This document shows positions 1-8,358 of a stretch of DNA of 40,933 nt, piece by piece. The DNA comes from Bradyrhizobium sp. (lineage in GTDB: Bacteria > Pseudomonadota > Alphaproteobacteria > Rhizobiales > Xanthobacteraceae). The notes beneath the pieces were generated by a model. The model worked only from the letters and a program-made list of their open reading frames with translations. It made no database searches and was not told the origin of the DNA. The stretch is taken from the NCBI RefSeq assembly GCF_027307225.1, contig NZ_DAHUXJ010000044.1, positions 1 through 40,933 of the forward strand. Reading direction: 5' to 3'. The first letter of the stretch is position 1; each line of letters opens with the position of its first letter. The position numbers and the translations under genes were made by a program.

Positions 1-285
1 CCAGCAAACTTGAAAACCGCATCCGTCGTACACCCTCGTGAATGGATGCCGTGCCCATCGTGCCCCCTTTGTTCCAGGGCACTAAAAACACGACACTTCA
101 CGAGCTACAAACAGGCGACAGATCACGCGCTACTGACATCAGAAAACCACGACCCGGCGGAAGCGAATGTGAGGTGGTTCACAGTTTCGGGAGAAGTTCG
201 ACGCAACCTTCGTAGCACCCTATATAAGCGGCGCGACAACCAGGGAATCAGCGGGCGATTTGGGTTGAGAATGATTTTTGGGGGC
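1..285. other. Leading stretch without a convincing gene
   Basis: An open frame runs through here into the gene that follows, but its translation is not protein-like and it precedes a clear signal peptide, so I treat it as upstream DNA. A short stretch near 171-191 (GCGAATGT followed by GTGGTT) resembles the right arm of the palindromic elements found elsewhere in the window and may be a decayed copy; this is too weak to call. Confidence 0.4.
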
Positions 286-1284
286 ATGATCACGGACATA
301 CGGGCTGTTGCGCGTGCAAGGGCGCTCGCTGCCATCCTGGCTGTGGCGTTAAGTCCGGCGTTAAGTCCGACGTTAAGTTCGACTTGGGCCCATGCGGACG
401 AGCCGGGCGACGTAATTTACAATCCGCCGCCGGGGAGCCGCTGGATCGTCGATACCGAGGCCCGCAGCGAGGAGATCAGGCCGGAGGGCTCGACGACTTC
501 GTTGGCCAAAACGCGCGCTGAGCTGACCGTCGAGGCAAAAACGCCGGACGGCTTTCGCCTTTCCTGGGTCCAAATCAGCGCCACGGTCGAGGGTACCGCG
601 CGCAGCGTGCCGCTTCGCCGCGCCTTTGCCGGTGTACTGCAGGATGTCGTGATCCACCTCAGCACCGATCCGGCCGGAAAGCCCTTGCGTGTCGACAATC
701 TCGACGAGGCGAGGGCGGCGATGCGGCGCTCGGCGGAAAATCTGGCGCCGCAGTTTGCGGAGCGGCCGGCGGCGCGTGCGCTGTTCGACCAGTTGGTGTC
801 GGGATTGACCGAGGTAAATGCCGACCATGCGGCATCCGCTTACGTCGATGCGCTGGGCTCGCTCGCCCTCGCGCAAAATGCGGGAATGAAACCAGGTGAA
901 TACAGGTGGACCTCGAAGCCGGCACAAAATCCGCTTGGCGGCGATGCGCTGATGTCGAACGAGCGGTTAGAACTCTCCAAAGCCGAGCCTGCAGGCCGGC
1001 TCACCTTCGTCGATGCCACCTCGATCGACCCCGTCGCGATGAGCGACTTCATGAAGTCCTTTGCGAAGAGCCTGCTGGCCGCTTCCGGCGACAGCGTGAC
1101 GCCGGAGCGGATCGATTTGCTGGTGAAATCGATGGTGTTTTCGTTCGACAAGCGCGGCGAATTCGAAGTCGAGAATGGCATGACGCGCAGGCTCGCCGAG
1201 AAATCGACCACCGTCTTTCGCGGCATGGAGCAGAACCTGACCCAGACCGAGGCGCGAACCATCGCGGTCACGCCCGCGCGGTAA
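286..1284 (+). CDS. Secreted/periplasmic hypothetical protein
   Basis: I do not recognise a named family. From the chosen ATG the protein (332 aa) begins with a typical export signal: a basic start (RAVARARALA), a hydrophobic Ala/Leu/Pro stretch and an AHA-like cleavage site before DEPGD. The mature part is a soluble mixed alpha/beta sequence without membrane segments, suggesting a periplasmic protein. An in-frame ATG at 271 would add five residues; neither start has a good ribosome-binding site (a G-run at 280-284 is too close to 286). The frame is open upstream to position 10, but that extension would bury the signal peptide. It stands alone, in the same direction as the GST that follows. 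Confidence 0.7.
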   Translation: MITDIRAVARARALAAILAVALSPALSPTLSSTWAHADEPGDVIYNPPPGSRWIVDTEARSEEIRPEGSTTSLAKTRAELTVEAKTPDGFRLSWVQISATVEGTARSVPLRRAFAGVLQDVVIHLSTDPAGKPLRVDNLDEARAAMRRSAENLAPQFAERPAARALFDQLVSGLTEVNADHAASAYVDALGSLALAQNAGMKPGEYRWTSKPAQNPLGGDALMSNERLELSKAEPAGRLTFVDATSIDPVAMSDFMKSFAKSLLAASGDSVTPERIDLLVKSMVFSFDKRGEFEVENGMTRRLAEKSTTVFRGMEQNLTQTEARTIAVTPAR

Positions 1285-1541
1285 GCGTGTGCGAAGCGTC
1301 TGGGCGTGGCGCGAACGCTTATTCGACGACGCGCAGCAATTTTCCTTCTTCCCACGCCGGGCAGACGTCGTGGCAGTGTGGATGATCCAGCGGTGGAGTT
1401 CCCTCCGCGCGAGGGACATTGCAGCCATCACTTTCATGGCAGCGGGCGACGCCGGCATTGACTCGTCACCCGGGTCTGGCGAAATTCATGCATCCGCATT
1501 CATTTTCCGGTGCAACGCCGGAAGCGACAAGGAACGCCCCC

Positions 1542-2249
1542 ATGATCGATCTCCACTATTGGACGACGCCGAACGGCCACAAGATCACGATGTTTCTCGA
1601 AGAGACCAGGCTGAAGTACAAGATCTTCCCGGTCAACATCGGCAAGGGCGATCAGTTCAAGCCGGAGTTTCTGGCGATCGCGCCGAACAACCGAATTCCC
1701 GCGATGGTCGATCACGAGCCGAAGGGCGGCGGCAAGCCGGTCTCGATCTTCGAGTCCGGTGCGATGCTGCTCTATCTTGCCGAGAAGACCGGTCAGTTCA
1801 TCCCGACGGACCTCTATGGCCGTTATGACGTCATTCAGTGGACATTCTGGCAGATGGGTGGTCTCGGCCCGATGGCCGGACAGAACCATCATTTCCGCAA
1901 CTATGCGCAGGATAAGATCCCGTACGCCATCGAGCGCTATGTAAACGAGACCAACCGGCTTTATGGCGTGCTCAACAAGCGTCTCAAGGACCGCGAATTT
2001 ATCGCAGGCCAATATTCGATCGCCGACATGGCCAGCTACCCTTGGGTCGCGGGCTACAAGAATCAGGGTCAGGATATTGACCAGTTCCCGCATCTCAAGC
2101 GTTGGCTTGAGACCATCCGCGAACGCCCCGCCACGCTGCGCGCTTACGCGCTCGCCAAGGAGGTCAATCCGAATTTCGGTCAGCCCGCGATCCGCACCGA
2201 CGAAGAGCGCAAGCTTCTGTTCGGGCAGACGTCGGCCGTCGTGAAATAG
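1542..2249 (+). CDS. Glutathione S-transferase family protein, YfcG/Ure2-like
   Basis: 235-residue protein with an N-terminal thioredoxin-like GST domain (MIDLHYWTTPNGHKITMFLE, then a cis-Pro loop at NNRIPAMVDH and the glutathione-binding ESGAML motif) and an all-helical C-terminal domain (GQYSIADMASYPWV is the usual N-capping/hydrophobic staple region). The TPNGxK start is typical of the YfcG/Ure2p-like 'nu' class, whose characterised members act as glutathione-dependent disulfide-bond reductases in the cytoplasm; that role is inferred here. Start chosen at ATG 1542 because AAGGAA lies 7 nt upstream; an earlier in-frame start at 1419 has no such site. Length is normal for the class. Confidence 0.9.
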   Translation: MIDLHYWTTPNGHKITMFLEETRLKYKIFPVNIGKGDQFKPEFLAIAPNNRIPAMVDHEPKGGGKPVSIFESGAMLLYLAEKTGQFIPTDLYGRYDVIQWTFWQMGGLGPMAGQNHHFRNYAQDKIPYAIERYVNETNRLYGVLNKRLKDREFIAGQYSIADMASYPWVAGYKNQGQDIDQFPHLKRWLETIRERPATLRAYALAKEVNPNFGQPAIRTDEERKLLFGQTSAVVK

Positions 2250-2398
2250 CTTTTTTATAGCAAAACGCGGACACGTAACTTTGCGCCGCTGACAAGCGAG
2301 TAGCGATGATCCAAAATGGATTCCGCGGCAGGCTGAACGCGTTCTTCGTCGTCCGCGATTCCCTCCGTCTAGGGGTACTACGACAGGAGACCAAGAAC

Positions 2399-2869
2399 GT
2401 GCGTGACGGAATCTCTGTGCTTCGCATCGGCGTCATGTGGGCTGCGCTTGTGGCCGGCAGTTTACTCGATGCGTCGCCGGCGCTCGCGCAGTCCCGCACC
2501 GATCCCATGCTGAACAGCTCTCCGTCATGGGATGCCAATCACGACGGCACCTATACCTGCGAGGAGTGGAAGAGTTTCATGGACAGGCTGTTCGTGTCGG
2601 CCGACAAGGGGCGCAAGGGTTTTCTCACCCGGCCGGAATTCGATACGGTCAAGAAAGCCGATCCTTCTCTCGCCGAGGCCGATTTCGGCTACTTCGACGA
2701 AAACCAGGATGGCAAGATCTCGCGCAAGGAGTTCGTCGACAAGCCGAGCGTGTTCATCCTGCGCTTCGACCGGAACGGCGACTGCCGCGTAACGCCGGAG
2801 GAGCTGAAAGCGGCGGCCAATCCGCAATCGGGCGCGCCGCAGGACAAGGCGCGTGACCGGTATCACTGA
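2399..2869 (+). CDS. Secreted EF-hand calcium-binding protein
   Basis: 156-residue exported protein. A GTG start at 2399 is preferred because AGGAG (2385-2389) lies 9 nt upstream and the product then starts directly with a signal peptide ending ASPALAQ; an upstream ATG at 2306 would add a non-signal extension. Three EF-hand-like loops are visible: DANHDGTYTCEEW, DENQDGKISRKEF and DRNGDCRVTPEEL, each with acidic residues at positions 1, 3 and 12 (the third has Cys at position 6, where Gly is usual). Calcium binding in the periplasm is inferred; no partner or pathway is indicated. Confidence 0.85.
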   Translation: MRDGISVLRIGVMWAALVAGSLLDASPALAQSRTDPMLNSSPSWDANHDGTYTCEEWKSFMDRLFVSADKGRKGFLTRPEFDTVKKADPSLAEADFGYFDENQDGKISRKEFVDKPSVFILRFDRNGDCRVTPEELKAAANPQSGAPQDKARDRYH

Positions 2870-2915
2870 GCCGCGCCTGAACTCAACAGCAGCGATGGAC
2901 TTTATCTGGGGCGTC

Positions 2916-3326
2916 TTACGCGCCGCGGGTGGCGGCACGCTCTCGTTCGACGCGCTCGGTGACGTCTCGCGCCACGGCGACCGAGCCAAGCGTTTCGCTG
3001 GCCGCGCCGCCTTTGACGATCGCGAATGTCATTTCGACGTAGAGCTTGCGACCGCTCTTGTGCAAGGCGCGGGTTAGCGTGGGTCGGCCCTGAAGCTTCA
3101 TGGTGCCGCTGGCCATCGCGGCGTTGAAGCCGCGCCAGTGGGCGGCGCGCAGATGCTCGGGAATAATCAGGTCGAGGTTTTGACCGAGCGCCTCGTCCGA
3201 CGAAAAGCCGAACAGGACGGTGGCGGCGGAATTCCAGCGCGCGATGTTGCCGGAACGGTCGGCGTAGATCGTCGCATCCGCCGTCTGATCGAGAATGAGT
3301 TCCGCGAGTTGGGGACGCACTTCCAT
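2916..3326 (-). CDS. Single-domain PAS sensor protein
   Basis: 136 residues, essentially one PAS fold: DATIYADRSGNIARWNSAA is the classic PAS core with the N-W-N motif, followed by GFSSDEALGQNLDLIIPE and the PAC-like strand VAVARDVTERVERERA. No kinase, cyclase or DNA-binding output follows; the ORF ends just after the PAC region. Such stand-alone PAS proteins may act as small sensors or partner subunits; ligand and partner are unknown. ATG at 3326 is the first start of the domain. Transcribed against its neighbours upstream and in line with the next two genes on the minus strand. Confidence 0.8.
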   Translation of the reverse strand: MEVRPQLAELILDQTADATIYADRSGNIARWNSAATVLFGFSSDEALGQNLDLIIPEHLRAAHWRGFNAAMASGTMKLQGRPTLTRALHKSGRKLYVEMTFAIVKGGAASETLGSVAVARDVTERVERERAATRGA

Positions 3327-3449
3327 GGGAATACCTGTTTGCTTCGATCACAGTGGCCCTTCGCGAACTGCGGTCAACTCGCCCAAGCGCCGACACCATG
3401 CTCCGGCCGGCTTTACGCCCCATGATGCGAGACAGGCCGACGTCCGGCG

Positions 3450-3974
3450 TTACTGGCGTGCAAGTTCCTGCAAGGCAGTCTTCATCTCATTCAAATCATT
3501 CAGTGCCTTGCAGCTCTTCAGGAGGGGACCGACTTCCTTTTCGCCCTGCGCTTTCATTCCACGCAACATATATGCCACCGATCGCCGCGCGGCCTCTTCG
3601 AGTTCCAGTCGCTTTTGCGTTTGCAACGGCTTGGCAATGGTCGCTTCGACTTCCATGGTCCCTTCCTGGGCCTGAACGTAGCCTTTCTTGGATTCAGGAT
3701 TGGATGTTTGGGTCGAAAGGCCGCCATACATCAGCGAGCATTCGGAAATTCGGCGCACCACCTTTTCGCGGAGGGCGTCGCTCTCCTTGCTTTCATTGAT
3801 GGCGTTGTTGAGCGCCGCAGTGACGTCGAGTGCCGCCCACGTGGTGTCGCCCCGAGCAGGTTTTTGTGGATCTGCCGCAGCGGGTTTTTGTGCGCTCGCC
3901 AACTGCGACGAGATCAAAAGGGCGGATAACACGCCAAAGACCAACAGCAAGATCAGCCTGGGACGGTCGGACAT
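3450..3974 (-). CDS. Secreted hypothetical protein, helical
   Basis: 174 residues. Start placed at the ATG at 3974, which has a G-rich ribosome-binding site (GGGGGAA) six nt upstream; a TTG 15 nt further upstream would be an alternative. The N-terminus is a clear signal peptide (RPRLILLLVFGVLSALLISS, cleavage near ASAQ). The mature protein is Lys/Glu/Ala rich and predicted mostly helical, with a single Cys pair spread out (SECSLMYGG and LLKSCKAL), possibly forming a disulfide. I do not recognise the family. Convergent with nothing close; about 120 nt separate it from the PAS gene. Confidence 0.7.
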   Translation of the reverse strand: MSDRPRLILLLVFGVLSALLISSQLASAQKPAAADPQKPARGDTTWAALDVTAALNNAINESKESDALREKVVRRISECSLMYGGLSTQTSNPESKKGYVQAQEGTMEVEATIAKPLQTQKRLELEEAARRSVAYMLRGMKAQGEKEVGPLLKSCKALNDLNEMKTALQELARQ

Positions 3975-4121
3975 TACTGGTTCCCCCAATCTAGTTTAGC
4001 GCGCTGCTAATGGCGTTCAGCGGGTTCGTCAACACGCAAGGCGGGCCTAGGTACGAAAGTTTAGCCGCCGAACCGCGGCAGCGGAACTCGGCTCTGCGCA
4101 TTTGATGGGATTTATCCGTAA

Positions 4122-4325
4122 TCAGGTCTGCGCCCTGCCCGCGGTCTCCGATGCTGCCTTCCGCAGGCATTCCCGGCACAGGCAATCTTCACCTTCGCGC
4201 GGCATCGGCAGCCGTGCGGTTTCTTCCGCGCACCAGCACGTCTTCGATTGCGAGCAGGAAAATTCCGCGCCGCACCGGGAACAAGCGACGCAGCGGGAAG
4301 AATCCATTTCTAAACGATTTGTCAT
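4122..4325 (-). CDS. Small cysteine-rich CWC-type protein
   Basis: 67-residue protein with eight or more cysteines arranged as CVACSRCGAEFSC, then CWC, then CLCRECL. This matches the cysteine-rich CWC family (named for its Cys-Trp-Cys motif), small probable zinc-binding proteins of unknown function common in Proteobacteria. Start may instead be the Met seven residues later (4307); neither has a strong ribosome-binding site. It is divergent from the DUF1800 operon, about 106 nt away. Confidence 0.75.
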   Translation of the reverse strand: MTNRLEMDSSRCVACSRCGAEFSCSQSKTCWCAEETARLPMPREGEDCLCRECLRKAASETAGRAQT

Positions 4326-4431
4326 GAATGAGAACGAAACTTCGCCGCGTTTTTCATGTCCGGTTCATCGCTTGCGGCGCGTAATATACGCGCTGCCCGA
4401 CTGAAGGAAAGTCACTCAGGGAAAACGCAAG

Positions 4432-5973
4432 ATGACCCGCGATCCGCAAGCCGCCTTGACGGCGCTGAACCGTTTTGGTTTTGGTGCGCGCGGCGGCGCC
4501 GCGGGCGACTTCGTCAACGCGGCCTCCGATCCGCGTGGCTTCGTCAAGGCCGACCTTCAGCGTCCCGCCGCCCCGCGGTTGGAAATGCCGGGATTGCAGC
4601 CGACCCCCGCGCTGGCCGAGATGGTGTTTGCCTATCAGGCCGAGGTGAAGCAGGCCCCCCATGCCGCGAAGGCCAATGCGACGACTGCGACAGCGATTGC
4701 CGAGGCGGCGCCATCTGCTGACGCGAAGCCGGCCGCCGCGAAGATGGCCTCCGCCGATATGTCGAGCAAGATGGCGTCGATGGACATGCAGCCGAAAGGC
4801 AATGCCGACGCGTTGATGCGAGAGAACGAAGGCGCCAAACCCAAGGCGCCGAAGCCGCTCAATGTCATCCAGAGGACTTTTCGCGCCGAGGCGCTGGCGA
4901 GGGTGCAGCGGGCGCTACAGGCCGATTGCGGGTTCGGCGAGCGTCTCGTGACGTTCTGGTCCAATCACTTCTGTGTCTCTGCGGCGAAGGGCCAGCTGGG
5001 ACGGATGTGGGCAGGATCGTTCGAGCGCGAAGCGATCCGCCCGCACGTGTTCGGGCGTTTCCATGAGATGTTGATGGCGGTGGAGCAGCACCCGGCGATG
5101 CTGTTCTTCCTCGACAACCAGCAATCGCTCGGGCCGGACTCGCGCGCCGGGCAAAACCGCAAGCGCGGCCTGAACGAAAATCTCGCGCGCGAAATCATGG
5201 AATTGCACACGCTCGGCGTCGGCAGCGGCTACACCCAGGCCGACGTGACGTCTTTGGCGCGCATCATCACGGGCTGGACCTTTGTCGGCCGGCAAGGAAA
5301 GCTCGGTCCGCCCGGCACCTTCCTGTTCAACGCCCACGCGCATGAGCCGGGGCCTCAAACCCTGCTCGGCAAGACCTATCCAGACAGCGGCCTCGCGCAA
5401 GGCGAGGCGGCGCTCGCCGACATCGCGCACCACCCGGCGACCGCGAAATTCATCGCCGCCAAATTCGCCCGCCACTTCGTCGCCGACGATCCGCCGCCGG
5501 CGTTGACGGCGCGGCTGCATGACGTGTTTCGCAAGACCGACGGCGATCTGCTGGCGCTCGCCACCACGCTGGTCGATTCCGACGACGCCTGGCAGGTGCC
5601 GTTGACCAAGATGCGCAGCCCTTATGAATATCTGATCGCGACAGGGCGCCTGCTGGATCACATTCCGGACGAGCCCGGCCGCTATCTCGGCGGTCTCAAC
5701 ATGCTCGGCCAGCCGTTATGGGCGCCGTCAGGGCCGAATGGATTCCCCGACACCAATGCAGCCTGGGCCGCGCCGGAAGGCATGAAGCTGCGGCTCGACA
5801 TCGCGGCGGAAGTCGCCTCGCGTGTCGGCGACAATGTCGATCCGCGCGATCTGCTCCAACTCGTGGCCGCCGGTGCATCGTCGCAGGACACGCGTCACAC
5901 CATCGAGCGCGCGGAATCGCGGCAGCAGGCGCTAGCGCTTTTGTTGATGTCGCCGGAATTCCAGAGGAGATGA
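4432..5973 (+). CDS. DUF1800 family protein
   Basis: 513 residues matching the DUF1800 family: N-terminal ALNRFGFGARGG, the WSNHFCVSAAKGQ block, the NENLAREIMELHTLGV motif, YTQADVTSLARIITGWTF, then KFARHFVADDPPPAL and the C-terminal GQPLWAPSGPNGFPDT. Function is unknown; the family is nearly always next to a DUF1501 gene, as here, so the two probably act together. Residues about 65-140 form a low-complexity Ala/Lys/Met-rich insertion that interrupts the conserved domain. AGGGAA lies about 8 nt before the ATG. Its stop codon region carries the ribosome-binding site for the next gene, so the pair is translationally coupled. Confidence 0.9.
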   Translation: MTRDPQAALTALNRFGFGARGGAAGDFVNAASDPRGFVKADLQRPAAPRLEMPGLQPTPALAEMVFAYQAEVKQAPHAAKANATTATAIAEAAPSADAKPAAAKMASADMSSKMASMDMQPKGNADALMRENEGAKPKAPKPLNVIQRTFRAEALARVQRALQADCGFGERLVTFWSNHFCVSAAKGQLGRMWAGSFEREAIRPHVFGRFHEMLMAVEQHPAMLFFLDNQQSLGPDSRAGQNRKRGLNENLAREIMELHTLGVGSGYTQADVTSLARIITGWTFVGRQGKLGPPGTFLFNAHAHEPGPQTLLGKTYPDSGLAQGEAALADIAHHPATAKFIAAKFARHFVADDPPPALTARLHDVFRKTDGDLLALATTLVDSDDAWQVPLTKMRSPYEYLIATGRLLDHIPDEPGRYLGGLNMLGQPLWAPSGPNGFPDTNAAWAAPEGMKLRLDIAAEVASRVGDNVDPRDLLQLVAAGASSQDTRHTIERAESRQQALALLLMSPEFQRR

Positions 5974-5978
5974 CAGCA

Positions 5979-7211
5979 ATGGAAACAAATGTGGATTGCT
6001 GCGAAAACCGGCGGCTGGTCACCTCACGCCGCGCCTTTCTTCTCGGCGGCGCCTCGTTTGCCGCCTGGGCTTACTTGCCGAAATTCGCCCGCGCCGCCGA
6101 CGGGCGCGACCCGCGCCTGATCGTCGTCATTTTGCGCGGCGCGCTCGATGGTCTTGCCACGGTGGCGCCGGTCGGCGATCCCGATTACGCCGCGCTGCAC
6201 GGCTCGATCGCGCTCACATCCGATGGCCCGCATGCGGCAACCATGCTGGACTCGTTCTTCGTGCTGCATCCGTCGATGCCGGAATTCGCGCGGATGTACC
6301 GTGACAAACAGGCCGCGGTGATCCATGCGGTGTCGACGCCCTATCGCGACCGCTCGCATTTCGACGGCCAGGATGTGCTCGAGAGCGGCTTTGCCGGCCC
6401 CGGCCGCGTGCAGTCCGGCTGGCTCAATCGTGCGCTCGAGGGGTTGCCCAAGGGCGAGCATGTCGCGAACGGCCTTGCGATCGGGGCGACCACGCCGCTA
6501 GTGCTGCGCGGTGCGGCGCCGACCGTCGGCTGGGCGCCGGCGACCTTGCCGCCGGCCGCCGATGATACCGCCGTGCGCCTGCTCGATCTCTATCAGCACC
6601 GCGATCCGGCGCTGGCGTCTGCGCTGAGCCAGGGTCTGCAACTGGAGAAGGCCGCGCTTGGCGAGGACATGAAGGCCAAGCCCGGCGGCAACAACGTCGC
6701 CGCGATGCGGCTGGTGGCGCGCGGCGCCGCCAAGGTGATGGCGGCCGACGACGGCCCGCGCATTGCCGCGCTCGCCTTCGACGGCTGGGATACTCACGCC
6801 AATGAAGGCGGGCCGGTCGGGCGCCTGGCGCAACTGCTGTCGGGCCTCGACGGCGCGCTCGGCGACTTCCAGAGCGGACTTGGCGAGCGTTGGCGCGACA
6901 CCGTGGTGGTGGTCGCCACGGAATTCGGCCGCACCGCGCGCATCAACGGCACCGAGGGCACCGACCATGGCACCGGCACCGTCGCGCTGCTTGCAGGCGG
7001 CGCGGTGAAGGGCGGTCGCGTGATAGCGGACTGGCCGGGATTGAAAGTCGCCAATCTCTATGAGGGCCGCGACCTCGCGCCGACGACCGACCTGCGCGCG
7101 GCGCTCAAGGGCGTCCTGCGCGATCATCTCGGCATCGGCGAAGCCCTGCTGGCGACGAACGTCTTCCCCGACAGCGCGGCCGTGAAACCGATGCAGGGGC
7201 TGGTGGGTTGA
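5979..7211 (+). CDS. DUF1501 family protein with Tat signal
   Basis: 410 residues. The N-terminus has a twin-arginine signal (TSRRAFLLGG, Arg 17-18) followed by a hydrophobic stretch and an ARAAD cleavage site, so it should be exported folded. The body matches DUF1501, which is related in fold to the alkaline phosphatase/sulfatase superfamily: LIVVILRGALDGL near the mature start, RSHFDGQDVLESG, LAFDGWDTHANEGG, and VVVVATEFGRTARINGT followed by TDHGTG. Activity is unknown. ATG 5979 is chosen because GAGGAG (5964-5969) lies 9 nt upstream; an ATG at 5970 overlaps the DUF1800 stop but abuts that site. Forms an operon with DUF1800. Confidence 0.9.
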   Translation: METNVDCCENRRLVTSRRAFLLGGASFAAWAYLPKFARAADGRDPRLIVVILRGALDGLATVAPVGDPDYAALHGSIALTSDGPHAATMLDSFFVLHPSMPEFARMYRDKQAAVIHAVSTPYRDRSHFDGQDVLESGFAGPGRVQSGWLNRALEGLPKGEHVANGLAIGATTPLVLRGAAPTVGWAPATLPPAADDTAVRLLDLYQHRDPALASALSQGLQLEKAALGEDMKAKPGGNNVAAMRLVARGAAKVMAADDGPRIAALAFDGWDTHANEGGPVGRLAQLLSGLDGALGDFQSGLGERWRDTVVVVATEFGRTARINGTEGTDHGTGTVALLAGGAVKGGRVIADWPGLKVANLYEGRDLAPTTDLRAALKGVLRDHLGIGEALLATNVFPDSAAVKPMQGLVG

Positions 7212-7215
7212 CGAA

Positions 7216-7281
7216 GTCATTCCGGGGCGCGCGTAGCATCGATCCCGGGATTCTGGTGCTTCGCACCATCCCGGAAATGAC
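7216..7281. repeat. Dispersed palindromic repeat, GTCATTCCGG type
   Basis: Imperfect palindrome starting GTCATTCCGG and ending CCGGAAATGAC, with an internal CCCGGGATTC. A second copy lies at 20018-20096. It sits directly behind the DUF1501 stop codon and could form a hairpin in the transcript. Repeats of this kind are, as I recall, frequent between genes in Bradyrhizobium and relatives. Confidence 0.75.
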
Positions 7282-7286
7282 TGCGG

Positions 7287-7669
7287 TTACTTCGTAATCC
7301 GGTCGTTCTCCGCCATGTCTTCCGCGCTGAGGCGCCAGGTGGTCGCTTTGGCGTTCTGCTCGACCTGTTCGACGCGGGTGGCGCCGGCGATCACGCTGGC
7401 CACCTGCGGCCGCGCCGCGAGCCAGGAGAAGGCAAGTTCGAGCATGGTGTGGCCGCGCCCATCGGCAAAAGCGCGCAGCTCCTCGACGATCTCCTCGTTG
7501 CGCGGCGTGACATAAATATCCCGCAGCCGCTGCACCTTGCCGAGGCGTGTATCGTCGGGCGCAGCCTGGCCGCGTTTGTATTTGCCGGTCAGAAGACCGC
7601 TGGCGAGCGGGAAGAAGGGCAGCAAGCCAAGTTTGTATTCCTGAGCGGAAGGGAGCAGGTCCCTCTCGC
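7287..7669 (-). pseudogene. Aldo/keto reductase, C-terminal fragment
   Basis: The minus strand encodes the C-terminal third or so of an aldo/keto reductase: ERDLLPSAQEYKLGLLPFF, PLASGLLTGKYKRG, ELAFSWLAARPQVASVIAGA (the strand/helix before the NADPH phosphate site) and TRVEQVEQNAKATTW. The reading frame stays open upstream to about 7669, where the reductase sequence stops and half of a palindromic element begins (7668-7708). The catalytic Asp/Tyr/Lys/His half of the barrel is absent and not found on the other side of the repeat, which instead leads straight into the GNAT gene. The fragment cannot be an active enzyme; a repeat-associated deletion is the likely cause. Confidence 0.85.
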
Positions 7670-7708
7670 CGCTTGTGGTGCAGGGGCTTCAGATCGGCGG
7701 TACTAGCC
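7668..7708. repeat. Half palindromic element (type A) at reductase break
   Basis: About 41 nt match the right half of the complete type A palindrome at 9442-9521, including CCGCTTGTGGTGCAGG and the terminal CGGTACTAG. The left half is missing. It marks the exact point where the aldo/keto reductase frame is lost. Confidence 0.8.
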
Positions 7709-7812
7709 CCGCATTGTAGCGCGGTCGTGACACGGAGATTTATCCACAGCCGATCTTCAAGCCGGCGGTTGCCCGGCCGGCGATGAATTGCCCGCAAGCA
7801 GGAGCCTGCCCG

Positions 7813-8274
7813 TCAAAATACCTTGCGATAGACGATGAAGCCGGAGCGCTCGGCGAGCTTGTCGTAAAGCGCTTGCGCGGTGTGATTGGTCTGGTGCGTT
7901 TGCCAGTATACGCGGGGTGTCCCGGCCAGCCGCGCCCGCTCGTAGACTTCGCTGATGAGCGCGCCGCCGACCCCTCGTCCGCGCGCGGATGCATCGGTGA
8001 AGAGATCCTGCAAGTAACAGACAGGTTCGATCGCGGTGGTCGAGCGGTGAAACAGATAATGCGCAAGCCCCACAAGCCGGCCGCCGCTCTCGGCGATGAG
8101 CGCATGCACCGGCTCATAGGCGTCGAAGAAACGCGCCCACGTCATTCTGGTGATATCAAGCGAAAGCGCAGTCGAACCAGAGCGGCCGTAGAAGGCGTTA
8201 TAGCCATCCCACAGCGGCAGCCATTGTTCGTAATCGGAACGTGCGGCGGAGCGGACGAGGAGTTCATCGGGCAT
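7813..8274 (-). CDS. GNAT family N-acetyltransferase
   Basis: 153 residues covering one GNAT domain: LLVRSAARSDYEQWLPLW at the start, VHALIAESGGRLVGLAHY for strands 2-4, CYLQDLFTDASARGRGVGGA containing the acetyl-CoA pyrophosphate loop (R-G-x-G-x-G), and RVYWQTHQTNHTAQALYDK with the Asn/Tyr of motif B. Transfers an acetyl group from acetyl-CoA to an unknown amine. An in-frame TTG at 8337 would lengthen it by 21 residues; I prefer the ATG at 8274 because the domain starts right there. Same direction as the PAS gene upstream, 84 nt away. Confidence 0.85.
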   Translation of the reverse strand: MPDELLVRSAARSDYEQWLPLWDGYNAFYGRSGSTALSLDITRMTWARFFDAYEPVHALIAESGGRLVGLAHYLFHRSTTAIEPVCYLQDLFTDASARGRGVGGALISEVYERARLAGTPRVYWQTHQTNHTAQALYDKLAERSGFIVYRKVF

Positions 8275-8358
8275 AGGTGCGTGACCGGCGAAAGGGATTG
8301 GATCAGCCGGTTTAAGCGGCGCGGCGGGATCGATCAATCCGATTTTATTTCGTCACCG

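Noticed and set aside
150..215. Possible palindrome element (GCGAATGT near GTGGTT)
   Set aside because: Only one arm is recognisable and the partner arm is too diverged to support a hairpin.
10..285. N-terminal extension of the first gene
   Set aside because: It would place about 90 unrelated residues before an intact signal peptide.
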